Source: Xenopus tropicalis
Taxonomy: Eukaryota > Chordata > Amphibia > Anura > Pipidae
Length of the DNA: 64,000 nucleotides
Direction: 5' to 3'
Assembly (NCBI RefSeq): GCF_000004195.4
Contig: NC_030678.2
Location: 84,418,904-84,482,903, forward strand
Position numbers and translations under genes: made by a program. The notes under the pieces were generated by a model that saw only the letters and a list, made by a program, of their open reading frames with translations, did not search any database and was not told where the DNA came from. Shown piece after piece: positions 21,666 through 34,009 of the stretch; the first letter of the stretch is position 1, and the number at the start of each line of letters is the position of its first letter.

Positions 21666-23689
21666 CTTTTAGTGTCACTTTATTACCCTGCATTTTAATG
21701 CATATTGCCGTAATCTATCAGGGATCTCCATCTGAATCTGTTTAGAATATTTATATTGTATTCAATTTGCACATTTAGATGCATTTTACAGGTAGCTAAA
21801 ATTCTTCTTTAGCATGCTGTGTTTCAATAAAAACCAAAGTATTGAATTTTTTCCTTAAATACCCTTTTTTAAATGAAAGAATATTTAGTCATGCAATAAT
21901 TTACTAGTTTCTAAACCACAAGAATGTTTCCTTATTACAGGCAATTAACTAACATCTGAAATTCCTTTGAAGTGAACATCCATTTCACAAACATGTAAAA
22001 CAAGGGAATTTGAAGTTATATCAACACAACATGATTATATTAATATGGAAACATGGCTATCACAAAATGAATACGTCCTTTAGTTATGCAGAACAATAAA
22101 CTAATAAGCTGTGACTTGCTGTTGCTAAATCAATACTGAACCTTTCATATTATGTATAATTGTATTTCCAAGACATAACTGCATATCCAATTTGAGTTGA
22201 ACAAATCAGATATCATATCTAGAGGTCTAATCATGGCGGATCATTTAGAAAATGAGATTGCTTTAATTTGCAAGAAGAAATTGTGCTGTCAACCTATCAT
22301 GCCTGTAAATGACAAATATTATTAGTGACACTGGGAAAGGCAAATCACTTGGAATCTAACACTCTTGGAATCTGAAACATTGTAGGAATTTTGGAAGTGT
22401 AATATCAATGGCAGGAAGCAAAATAATCTTTTACTTCTCCATAAAATTGCTTGGAAAGGAGAAGGAGCCTTGGCAGACTTTGGCACACTCATTGTCTTGT
22501 TGTATGTATCCATGTAAACATTTTGTGTATAGAACCACAAGGTTTAAGACACTTAACAAAGTTTTTAAAAAAAAAAATCTGAATGTAATATATCAGGGAA
22601 AGAATCTTAGAAGAGCTTACATTATTAAGTGGAACAAAAAGAAGCATAAAGTATGAGCTTTGTGGAAATATATGAATAATTTCATATTTTTGCCAATGCA
22701 GTAACCTTTATCAACCAGTCAGAAAGTAGCATTTACTGGTTACCTGTATAAAAGCAACCATATGATAGGTCACTGTGGGATTTTAGATCTGGTACAAGGT
22801 TTGCAACTTCTGTTATAATTGTGAAGGTCTGTACTGAAGAGGGATTCATTGTTAGCATTAATCATCAGTCCATTTTATCTGGCTGAGATGCCTCAGATGG
22901 TTTACTACAGTACTAAATGAATAAGATGGTAAATATGCCAAACATATAGGAAAGAAATAACAAAACATTAACTGTGAAATAGCTTAGTTCACTGTAGACC
23001 TAAGAATGCCCAGTAGGCAGCTGTCAATATAAAAAGGGATAGCACATGTGCTCAGGGTCTTTTACCTGGAACTTCATCTCACTAGAGGTGGTTATCCTGC
23101 TATTAGATAGTGATTAGATTAGATTAGATGTCCTGCTACTAGATAGTTCAAGTTAAAGAAAGCTAGCTGATGTAATAGTCACTTCTAGGAGTGAAAGGCA
23201 GGTTTAGGTGAAGGTAGTCGGGAAGTTCTTTGTTCCACCAAGGAGGTTAGAGTGTTATAACCCAGCAGTGACTAGACCGCCAGCTTAGGGAGCCACTGTG
23301 GGATCACCTATCCTGGGGATAAAGTCACTCACTTGGCGACCTCGCCAAATGAGCAGATCTTATAGTGTAGATCTTATAGGCCACCTTAAGATAAAAATGA
23401 GTTGGCCTCGCCATGTAAAATTGCATAAGCCTGGCCATGTGGGGCAAATGTTCCCTTGGTGTGTAAAACAGTGCAAAAATAATTCCTAAACAAGGCATAA
23501 TTCCTTTCTTATGTTCCGTTCTTAGGACGTGCATAGTAATAAGTGCTATATAGAAATTGTTTGGGAATTGGTTGGTTGGTTTCTACTAATTTTTACAATA
23601 ATGAAAGCTAGAGGACACTCATGTTGAAGTTAAATTTGATGATAAATTATTTTATTCTCACTTATTTATTAAAATACTGTCAAATATTG

Positions 23690-24795
23690 CACTTTTAATG
23701 GTAGATTAAAAACCTAATTATCAGGTTCATCTTAGTTATTTAATATAACCTAGTATTAGGGGCTGATTTACTTACCCACGAACGGGTCGAATGGAGTCCG
23801 ATTGCGTTTTTTTCGTAATGATCGGTATTTTGCGATTTTTTCGTATGTTTTGCGATTTTTTCGGATTCTTTACGAATTTTTCGTTACCAATACGATTTTT
23901 GCGTAAAAACGCGAGTTTTCGTATCCATTACGAAAGTTGCGTAAAAAGTTGCGCATTTTTCGTAGCGTTAAAACTTACGCGAAAAGTTGCGCATTTTTCG
24001 TAGCGTTAAGTTTTAACGCTACGAAAAATGAGCAACTTTTCGCGTAAGTTTTAACGCTACGAAAAATGCGCAAAATGTTCGTTTTCAAGTCGGAACTTTT
24101 CCAATTCGGGTCGGATTCGTGGGTTAGTAAATCAGCCCCTTAGAGTGTTTTTTTTTCTAACTTGAGACTAATCTTACTGCTTGACTTTTCTGGGCCAAAT
24201 CCTGCTTTATACACACAGTCTGCTAAACCTATAATTATTTTCAAAATGTGCCTGGGTTTACAGAAATGTTTATCTGAGCTACAGGACTATCCATGCTACA
24301 CAAGCTTCCTTTTCCTTCTCTCCTGCTTGGATTGGCAGTGCAGTGATTGTGAATGTGTGGAAGAGGGAATGAAACCAGGGATTAAGTGGGGTTTATCATG
24401 TGGCTATAACCTCATGAGGCTAAGTCTTAGAAGGGAGGCAGAGTTCAACTTCAACGTAGGATTACACCAAAACCAGAGCAAAGCCTTTGACATCCATAAA
24501 TACACAAAGAATCGCCCTGTTAAAACCAAGTTTTACAAGTGAGTTCATACAGCTGTAATGTTATATTAATGCAGCAGATCAGCTTTACAGTTTGGGACAT
24601 TTTTACTGAACATTTGAACTACCTCTTCTAAAACTGTGGTTATAAGTTACATGTTTTATGGATAATGAGCTAATAAGTTTGGAATAATAAAGTAGCTAAA
24701 ATACAAGGTTTCCTGAATCTAAATGCTGCAGAGTTTCAATATTATTTGTTGACAACTCATAAATAGACCCAGCGTTGTAATTCAGAAATAGATGG
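23690..24795. repeat. Duplicated segment B, copy 1
   Basis: The copy is direct-repeat homologous to about 27945-28510, after removal of the MITE at 23759-24139. The core (about 24290-24540) is nearly identical to 28105-28360, while flanks are more diverged. A 126-codon frame spans the core. Most differences between copies change the amino acid, so protein coding is not supported. Confidence 0.8.
23759..24139. mobile_element. Harbinger-like palindromic MITE with TTA duplication
   Basis: The element is 381 bp. Its ends are ggggctgatttacttaccca and an inverse ending gtaaatcagcccc, flanked by TTA (23756-23758 and 24140-24142). The paralogous sequence at 27973-27975 lacks the element and has a single TTA, so both borders are confirmed by an empty site. 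The centre is a near-perfect palindrome (23949-24073). There is no transposase; the frame at 23791-24003 is chance. Confidence 0.93.
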
Positions 24796-24954
24796 AATGC
24801 CAATTACTTCCTCTCTGAATTTTGAGCTTCATGACCTTGTAATATGTATTACTGTCATCTCCTGTTAATTTTACAATTAAGGTGACATGGGTGTGAAGAG
24901 GAAATACTGTATGTACCTCTTTGTCTAAGTAGAAGCAGCTATTGCCAGTAAAGG

Positions 24955-25110
24955 TGTAGGATCTGTTATCTTGAAACCCATTATCCAGAAAGCTCTGAAT
25001 TTACAGGAAGGCCAGCTTCCATTGACTCTACTTTAATCAAATAACTCAGATTTTTTTTAATGATTTCCTTTTTCTTACAGAAAGATCCCTTATCTGGAAA
25101 ACCTAAAAAT
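24955..25110. mobile_element. Kolobok-like MITE, internally deleted
   Basis: Left and right parts of the same family (ttatccagaaagctctgaat and cttatctggaaaacc) are joined with most of the middle missing. Confidence 0.6.
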
Positions 25111-25626
25111 CCTCAAAATGGGCCTTATTTACTTTTACAAAGGTTAACCTCTTCATTGAATCAATTAAGTAGTAAATGTTCTATGCATATGGTCATTTTA
25201 AAATTGATGGATTTGTTCACCTGCCAAGTAATTTAGTCATTATGGCTTGAGAAAAAAACAGTACATTTGAGATTGGGATAAATGTGGGGGGACATTTCTT
25301 AGGAACTACATGTATGAAATTAAAAAGAAGGTTCAACTTTTTGATGCTACATAGGAAACAGTGATCACAGCCATGCTGCAATATGCAGTAACACTGATTG
25401 ATAAGACATCATTACTAGTGCTTACTTATGAAACTCATACTTCTTGGTTGCAAAGCCACCAAAATGGGAAAATTGGTGCTCCTTGCCAGGGCTACACTTG
25501 TAAAACAAACTATAAAAAAAAAATAAATATATATATATGTATATACATACATACATACAGACAGACAAAGACAAGAGGCCCTCTGCACTCCAATTATGCA
25601 AACCAATTATTGATATATAAAGGACA

Positions 25627-26059
25627 TTAAAGGAACAGTTCAGTGTAAAAATGAAACTGGCTAAGTAGATAGACTGTGTAAAGTAAAAAATGTTTTCAAT
25701 ATAGTTAGGCAAAAATGTAATCTATAAAGGCTGGAGTGAAGGGATGTCTAAAATAATATCCAGAAGACTACTTCCTGCTCTGTAAGCTGTTATAAGTCAG
25801 TAACCAATCAGTGACTTGAGGGGGGGGGTGCACATAACTGTTCAGTTAGTTTGCTTTTGAACCTGACCTGCATGCTCACAAACTAACTGAACGCTTATGT
25901 CCCATGTGGTCCCCCCTAAAGTCACTAACTAACTAAGAGGTTAGGGAGCTGAAAGCAGCCAGGAAGTAGTATTCTGGCTATTAACTATATTAGAAATATT
26001 TTTCATTTTGCGAAGTCTATCTATTTTAAACAGTTTCATTTTTACACTGAACTGTTTAA
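25627..26059. mobile_element. T2/Kolobok-like MITE with TTAA ends
   Basis: The left end ttaaaggaacagttcagtgt and right end tacactgaactgtttaa are inverted and framed by TTAA. A G-run lies near 25819. The related downstream unit (about 26900) lacks the insertion at the point before gacattctgtgc. Confidence 0.75.
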
Positions 26060-26279
26060 GACATTCTGTGCACTAAGCTACTAGAAAATGCCCCTCTTCT
26101 TTAAACAAAACAGGAATTGTTTGTCCATATATTGCAGAATATTCAAGCTGGCCAACTACTTCATCCTCGGTCTGGCCAGTCCTACACTCAATTCCATCTG
26201 GTTTATTAAGAATTCTACTGCTTCATTATACATATTTCACAGGGACTAAGTTTTACCTGAAACTTGCTTGGTGTCAAGG

Positions 26280-26705
26280 TTAAAGGAACAGTAACACCAA
26301 AAAATTTACATATTTCAAAGAAATTAAACTATAATGTACTGCTGCCCTGCACTGGTAAAAGTTTTGTGTTTGCTTCAGAAACATTACTAGAGTTTATATA
26401 AACACTGGTGTGTAGCCATGGGGGAAGCCATTCAAAAGAAGAAAAGGCACAGGTTATATAGCAGCTAACAGATAAACCCTGTAGAATACAATGGTGTCTT
26501 ATCTGTTATCTGCTATGTACCCTGTGCCTTTTCTCCTTTTTTCCAGCTTGAATGGCTGCCCCCATGGCTAAACAGCAGCTTATTTATATAAACTATATTA
26601 GTGTTCCTGAAGCAAACACCCCAGTTTTAACAGTGCAGGGCCACAGTACATTATATTTCAATTACTTTAAAACACTTTCATTTTTTGGTGTTACTGTTCC
26701 TTTAA
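26280..26705. mobile_element. T2-MITE, copy 1
   Basis: The TTAA-bounded element has ends aaggaacagtaacacc and ggtgttactgttcctt, an exact inverted pair. The interior is also largely palindromic (gtagccatggggg and its inverse, tgcttcagaaac and its inverse). TTAAAGG ends match the Xenopus T2-MITE family as I remember it. Confidence 0.85.
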
Positions 26706-26801
26706 AACTCCCAAATTGTTGCCCTTTTATTCACCACCACTGGGATCAAATGACTGTAGCTGAAAATGATGGGAAAGTTGTACTCACCACTATATATTAG
26801 A

Positions 26802-27901
26802 CCATTAGGCAGTGGTGCAATAAGGCTGTAACCACAAAATTCATACAGACAGGTACAAGAAGTTCTCTGCACTCACCCATTATCAATATACAAGTATAAA
26901 GAAAAATAAGACATTCTGTGCATTAAGGTACTTAAATATTTCTTCACAAAACAGGAATTGGTTGCCCATATATTTGCAATCTACAGTACTTCAGGCTGGC
27001 CAACTACATCAAGTCATCCACAGTCTGGCCAGTCCTACATGCACTACATTCTGATTAATTAAGAATTATACTACAGTACTTCATTATGCATTTTTCACAG
27101 GGACTTAGTTTTTCTTGCAATGCGCTTGCTTTCAAGGTTAATGGAATAGTAACACAAAAAATTGAAAATGTTTTAATGTAATTAAAATATAATGTAGCGT
27201 TGCCCTGCACTAGTAATAGTTGTGGTTTGCTTCAGAAACACTACTATAGTTTATATAAACAAATGTGCTGTGTAGCCATGGGGACAGCCATTCAAGCTGG
27301 GAAAAGGGAGAAAAGGCTAATAACAGACAGCAGATAAGCTCTGTAGAATACAATGGGAATAGTTCCAGTTTATCTGTTTTTTTGCTATGTAAACTGTGCT
27401 GTTACTCATTTTTTAAAATTTGAATAGGTATCCACATGGCTACACAGCAGCTTTGTTGATATAAACTATAGTAGGGTTTCTGAAGCAAACACACAACTTT
27501 TACCAGTGCAGAGCATAAAATATTTTGATTGCTTTGAAACACTTTTATCTTCCAGTATTACTGTTCCTTTAAAATATCAAATGATTGCCCTTTTTATTGG
27601 CCACCACTGGGATCACCTGACTGTAGTTTGGAAGGTTGGGAGCTACAGCAAGGAGCTGGTTACCAGTAGGTAGGGGTGACCACAAAATGATGAATCATAT
27701 GAAAATTCATGTAGTTGGCCGCTTGAATTATATTGCAATATATGGAAAAACAATCCCTTTGTTTGAAGAGAGGGCACAGTTTAATGCACAGAATGTCCTA
27801 ATGTCCTCAGCATATTGATAATGGGTGAGTGTAGAGATTCTCTTGTCTCTTTCTATATGAATCTGTTGTCAGTTTCATTTGCACTCCCACCTAATGGTTT
27901 A
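26802..27901. repeat. Unit A with imperfect inverted ends
   Basis: The left end accattaggcagtggtgcaa and the inverse of the right end (accattaggtgggagtgcaa) match. Further in, ctgcactcacccattatcaa pairs with an inverted copy near 27817-27836. This gives inverted ends of about 120 bp around T2-MITE copy 2. A truncated relative carrying T2-MITE copy 1 lies immediately upstream (about 25552-26800). Confidence 0.6.
27138..27572. mobile_element. T2-MITE, copy 2 in the same duplicated context
   Basis: Closely related to 26280-26705 with the same flanks (ggccaactac..., ggacttagttttt..., ccaccactgggatca). The two were therefore copied together with their surroundings rather than inserted separately. 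Confidence 0.8.
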
Positions 27902-27944
27902 AAATTTAGTGGTGAGCATTTCCTTTTTTTCCAATTATCATGTT

Positions 27945-28510
27945 GTACTTGGGTATTTAACATAACCTGGTATTAGAGTATTTTCTCTAACTTGTGATCA
28001 ATCTTACTGTTTGACTTTTCTGGGCCAGATCCTGCTCTATAAACACTGTCTGTTAAACATATAATTATTTTCAGAATGCGCCTGAGAAATGTCTCAGCTA
28101 CAGGACTATCCAGGCTACACAAGCTTCTTTTCCTTCTCTCCTGCTTGGATTGGCAGTGCAGTGATTGTGAATGTGTGGAAGAGGGAATGAAACCAGGGAT
28201 TAAGTGGGGTTTATCATGTGGCTATAACCTCATGAGGCTAAGTCTTAGTAGGGGAGCAGAGTTCAACCTTAACGTAGGATTACACCAAAACCAAAGCAAA
28301 GCCTTTGACATCCATAAATTCACAAAGAATTGCCCTGTTAAAACCACGTTTTACAAGGCACACTGATTCCATTTATATCTATAATGTTATATTTATGCAG
28401 CAGAATAATAAAATAACTAAAAATACAAGGAATACTGAATCTAAATGCTGCAGAGTTTCTTTATTCTTCGTTGACAACTCATAAATAGGCTGGGAATCAT
28501 ATTCAGCAGA
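27945..28510. repeat. Duplicated segment B, copy 2
   Basis: Direct relative of 23690-24795, about 4 kb downstream and without the MITE. It contains tgcttggattggcagtgcag and aatgctgcagagtttc, as in copy 1. The frame at 28076-28366 is the counterpart of the copy 1 frame but enters by a different path because of a 1-nt length difference. Confidence 0.8.
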
Positions 28511-28632
28511 GTGAGAAAAAGTCATGGTCACGTGCATCAAAAAAGTTATGCAATAGCAGCATCTTGCAAATTTTTTGCCATTTTGCAAATTTTTCAGCGA
28601 AGTGAAACAATACAGATTCACTCATCACTACA
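28500..28632. mobile_element. hAT-like MITE fragment, TAGTGATGAG family
   Basis: The right end gattcactcatcacta matches the family terminus. The interior cttgcaaattttttgccatt fits the other copies. The left end is missing. Confidence 0.55.
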
Positions 28633-31600
28633 CCTAGACAGCAGGATGCAGACTCAGCATCCTAAAAATGTGCTTTGTTTTAATTTATATTGAGGTAAAG
28701 TTGACCTCTGTGCTGTTCCTGCATCAATTACATACATATTCTATACATTCTATACATATTCTATGCTTATAGTTATATCAAGTGTCTGTATCCACTATCT
28801 GTCTCCATATGTAGGGCCATATTTACTATATAGACACACAAGGGCCCGTGCCTAGAGCAGCTTTATAGTGTTGGCCTTTGGGTGCCTATATGGTTAATTA
28901 AATTTTGTCAGAAAAAATACTGGATACTTGTATTTATTATTGTAATGACCCCAGTTTGTTCTATTAATGTATTGTTCTGCTGTACAATGCTTTGTACAAA
29001 AGTAGCCCTATGTAAATCAAAATATACATACACATACATACATAAATACATACAAATCAAGTGGCAGATCTGGAGGAGTTATATGAACATGAATGATCAG
29101 TGCATGTGCAATTATCATTTCCTTCTGCACGTGTGCCGATTGAGGGCTAGGGGTGCACAAAGGTGTGGTGTCTAGCATCAGATCAAACTACAGTGCTGTG
29201 CATATGTTTGCATGTTCTTCTCATTCTCCCCAGGAATATTAGCAATTAAGTAAATGAAAGTTGTTGAGATCAAAACTGATTTTTAAACTAGATTTTTAAA
29301 GAAACTTGTAGACAAAATGTTCTCAGACAGCACGAAAGGTTCCTTTATTCTCCATAGCCAACTGATGTGCTGACGTGTAACTTTTTGCAAAATGCTATCA
29401 TCAATAATATTTCAAGGACCCCCCTGTACAGAAAGTTAGAACTAAAAGTTGCAGACCAAACAGATAAAGGGGTAGAAGCAATCAAGTAATTTGCACCTCT
29501 TTGATGCAGGGCATGAAACGAGTGGCGTGTGGATGCTGAGATTACAGGCAATCTTATACTTTTGGTTTTATCAGTTCTCACTTGTGAAAGGTCCCATCCA
29601 GTTTCTGCCAGGGTCTCCAAATAAATTACGAGCCGAGCTGGAAAGGTGTCACATCTCGTTGACTGTGAGATGCTATTAATTATGGATGGAGCTTTCAACA
29701 GATTACAAATCAGTGCAGATAAGCAAAGAAACAATCTCTTTGCTAGACAAAATTTATAATGGAACCACAGATCTGTTTTGCTTTGTGTCTACTTAAATAT
29801 CATGCTCCCTATTTATGCAATAAATATGCATTACATAATAAGTTTAGAAGAAGTTCTATATCATTCAGAATAAAATGTTGAAGTCAGTCTGGTGCCATTT
29901 ATTGCAAGTGCAACCAAAGAAACACATATTGCTTCAAGAACAAGCAGCATACAAAAAAAATGAAATCTTTCATGTGCCTTTATACCTACATAATCTATAA
30001 AATGCTGCATTAATACTATAAATAAGCAAGCACACCGCAAGTTCTTTTACCCAGAGGACTCTTCTGCTTTGTGGACTATGCTCTGCATACAATATCTTGG
30101 TGTTGGGATGCAGGCCAGCATAGCCCTAAAAGCCCTTTTAAATAGTGGCACAGGAAAAAGACAGCAACAGAATGCAATTGCATGGACACATACCTAATTA
30201 AAAAGGAAGTTTACCTTTAAATAAACTTTTCATAATATTTAGATGCACCTACTCTAAGCAACATTTAATTCAATTATTATTTTATATCATTTTTCAGTTT
30301 AGCTACCTATTCTGCCAGCTTGCAACTGAAACTGGCCAGGGCAACCAAAATCAGATTCACTGTGGCTGTGATGACTTAGTAACCTGTTATCCAGAATTCC
30401 CTAAAAACTGACAATGACATTTATTGTTTATATAAATTATTATTTTTATATAAACTGTTGTTAGTGCTGGTATTTTGTTATCTATTATAATAACATAATA
30501 CCCAGTAATTTATGAAAGGAGGAGGTAGACACTGTTGATTGGGGAAGCTTTTAACACAATGCATTCAACCAGAGAACATGCAATTAATAATATGAATATA
30601 TAACAGTTGCTCTCTTTTTTTGGGGATGCTAAGCCTTATTTGCTGGCCATGCAATTTATGGTAAATTATGTAGTATAAATCCATGTCAATGTAATAAATA
30701 TTTTAATGTTTAAATGTTTTTTAGATTTTAGGAATGGTTCTCCGAAGTACTCTAAATCTACATCCACATCCCAAACATTTTGGCACATATGTTTTTCATG
30801 AATTCAGATCCCCATTTCTTTAAGCAGCAAACTGAGAATAAAAACTAAAGAAAATGGAAAGATTTTTTCCCAACAGTGGGGCTATGAAAAAATGCACTTT
30901 ATTAATTGCCAGTCTTCATTTAATCACAAGATAATTTAATTAAAATGATGTATTTTCTCACTCTGGCAAAAGATCAGCTAGGAAATGGGAAAGAGGGAGG
31001 TCAAGTACTGAAGATAAAAGAAAGTAATGACTCCCAAGGCTCCTATTTTAATATTTTGTAGTCCATGATATAACACACAGTGATATTGCTGAAAATGTAT
31101 GGCTGATCATTACTGTATTTAAACTCCTTAAAACATTGAAGTTAGCATTCTGCCAGTGGGCCACGGACCTCTTAACATTCGTAATGAACACATACTGAAA
31201 AATAACATAATTAAAAAAGAAAATGAACTGTTAGTATAAGTACATCTATGTTAGAAATTCTGCACCACTGAAAAGTTCTTTGGTTGCCATTTACCCTTTA
31301 TTGCTTCTTCTGGGAAGACCACTTAAACTTAAGGATAGGGTAGATTAGGTGGCATTATCACTCAATAATAATAATAACGATGTATTGATATTTGTAAGAT
31401 TGTATAGAAAATTCTGTTGGATTAGGCCCACGTGAAGCTGTGTCTGATATGTCTGCATGATATGTCACAATTTCAATTTCATCCAACAACTTGGGGACCT
31501 GGCCAGTGAGGGTGAAGACGCACAGAGCTACTAGTAGTAGCTAATTGTCACAGCTACAGAAAGGCTAATCATTTACTGATAATTGTCCCTATGTGTGTTT

Positions 31601-32118
31601 TAGCAGATGCAATTCTAAGTATTGCCAAGTAGCTGCTACTAAGTAGCTTGGTGTGTCTAGTTATACCACTGCTTTATGTTTGTAACTTTTTAGTAACAGT
31701 TATGGATTATTCTTTTTTGCTGTAACTTTATAGTTAAACAAAAATTCTCAATTTACTTCACAGCTGACAGTGCTGGAAATTGTCCATCCATTAACTTCAA
31801 TGCCAATGATTTGAATATTCCCAGTGATAATAACTTAAAAATGGTCATGCATGGAGAACTCGCATCTAGTTGCACTTGGAGATGCATTCTAAGCTTTGTG
31901 GAAGGTTCACAATTCTAGCACTCTTTTGTTTTCTTATTCTGAATGATGTTAGGTGTATTCCAGGAGACACCCATGTGCTACACACCTTCTGCTTCTGTTG
32001 TATGAAACTGTGGTAAAAGACAGCCACAAATCTCTATGCATCATTCTGGGAGTATAAAGAATTGTGCTTTAGGGCAAATTTAGCTGAGGAAAAGTTTGCA
32101 CCTTACCCTGTTATATAG

Positions 32119-33039
32119 TGTAACCCTTTCTTGGCTGTAACAAGCCAACAGCACGGCTAGATAGGCCTTGAGCATGGGGTACACGTGACTCAATCCTTCA
32201 GGATGGGCCTTCGCTATGTGGAAGTAACCAAACGGAGCTATGGTGTAGTGCAACTACAACCCACTGTAGCTGTGTGCAGTGCAGAATAACAAATGGGCGC
32301 CAGAAGGTTCTTGCAGTTTAACAGTAGAACTGGTTTAATTTCAGCAACAAGCAACTTGCAGGGTTATGCAATATACTCACACATCAGTTAGCATAGCTTT
32401 CTCTGAGGACAGCACAGAGAGGGGGCACACCCGCTCCTCCCAACTCCCCTTGAGCCAGGCAGGATCAGTGCCACCGGTTCAGTTGCTCACTCTGTGGAAC
32501 AGCTAGCTGGATACCACACTCCTCAGGCCCCACGGCAACTTTGGATCAGGGTTCAATCTACCTGCCTCCTAGGTCTAAACCGTGGCCCTACACTAAGGCA
32601 ACAGTGCCTGTATGGAAGGGTACTCCCACAGCTACTTTCCTCTGAGCCAAACTGCTCGTGCTCTCTTCCCTCACTATCTCACTTTACTAGAAAGTGCTCC
32701 ACAAAACTTGCTATCTAACTGGTCCTCATTCACGGGGTCCCTGTCCCCGACTTCACCAGAGTGGCTGACCACACTCTGGGGCACATGGCTTTACTGGAGG
32801 CCTAGTCTTCTCCCTCCAGGCTCAATGCTCCTCTCTCTCAGAACACAGGCAGCCAAAGAGACAGACCCACTCCCTGCTAAACACTATATCTGTGTCCCAG
32901 GGGAGTGGTCTCCCTATTAACCAATAATCACACATATGAACTCAAAACTGATACATGGGTCTTTGCCCAGTGACAGCACAAACCAGGAAGCTGCAGGGTT
33001 TAAAGCCATAGGGACTAGTTAACCCTATGGATCCCTACA
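32119..33039 (-). repeat. Left LTR (3' LTR in element orientation)
   Basis: It starts tgtaaccctttcttggctg and ends ctatggatccctaca, with TG...CA termini. Against the right LTR I counted eight substitutions and one 2-bp length difference. Frames inside it (for example 32494-32920) recur in the other LTR and are not genes. Confidence 0.92.
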
Positions 33040-33987
33040 TTCACCCGGGGGAAAACCCATTCCGTCCCGGCAATGGTTCAAACATACACATTTCAAATCA
33101 GTGCAAAAATCATGTACAACACACAGTACCAAACATCCTCTTCAGGTACCCTCTCCTGAGGCATACCAGGTACAATGGTTCCTGTGGACAAAACATGTTA
33201 CAATTTCTCAATCACTTACAACCCCATCGTGTGCTTGGCTGTAAAGGAGAAAAAGTCAGTGGGTGCATGCAATTGTTAAAAACACACCCCACCCAACATC
33301 AACTTTACTTAGTCCACATCTGTCCCACCTTTATGGGCAACAGACGTGGTCATCCCCCCTAAGTGTCTCTGTCCTTGGGAGTCCATAGGGGTGACCAACC
33401 AGTGGGAAATCTGGGCATAACCTCACACCTTAGATTTCTCCCAACCTCCCGGCCTTTATCCGCCATCTCTTTAGACGATAAAGCAGGGTCTATGGAAAGT
33501 CACTACAGTTGGGGTGCTCCGCCGCCGCAGTAACACCCGGGGGAAATGGCTTGCTTACCCCCCTTCTCACAGCAATCCAGTCCGCAGCCGCGGTCATCTG
33601 GAACTTATCCGGTTGCAGTCCTCAGTGGTAGCAGCTGCTTACCAACTCCCAATCAGGCAGCATGTCTCGCTTGCATCTGGGTCTGAGGTCTGTCACAAAA
33701 TGGCCGACACTCCGCGAAGTCTCGTCAACAAGCGTGACCTCACGCGGGATCTCACAGAAGCGCGCCAAACTCCACAGCGATTGATTGATGGCTTCAACAG
33801 CCAATGGGTACTCTCGGGGGAACCTTCAAGCCCGAACCCACGGCCAAACAAAACGTAGAATTCACGATCAGCATCCACAGGCGCCTTTTCCTATCGAGTC
33901 CGGCAGCCTGTCAGCAAAATTTAAAGGTACATGCACACCAGCTCAGCACCCTCAGGATAATGCTCTGCCCTGTTCAAGGATGGCTCC

Positions 33988-34005
33988 GCCCCACGTTGGG
34001 CGCCA
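33988..34005 (-). other. Primer binding site, tRNA-Lys type
   Basis: On the minus strand this reads tggcgcccaacgtggggc, four bases from the LTR. It is complementary over 18 nt to the 3' end of tRNA-Lys1,2 as I remember that tRNA. Its position fixes the orientation of the element. Confidence 0.85.
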
Positions 34006-34009
34006 TAAA

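Noticed and set aside
24162..24542. 126-codon frame with WQCSDCECVEEG, also present as 96 codons at 28076-28366
   Set aside because: The two copies differ mostly at amino-acid-changing sites, and copy 2 lacks the possible donor site. It is better seen as a duplicated repeat segment than as an exon.
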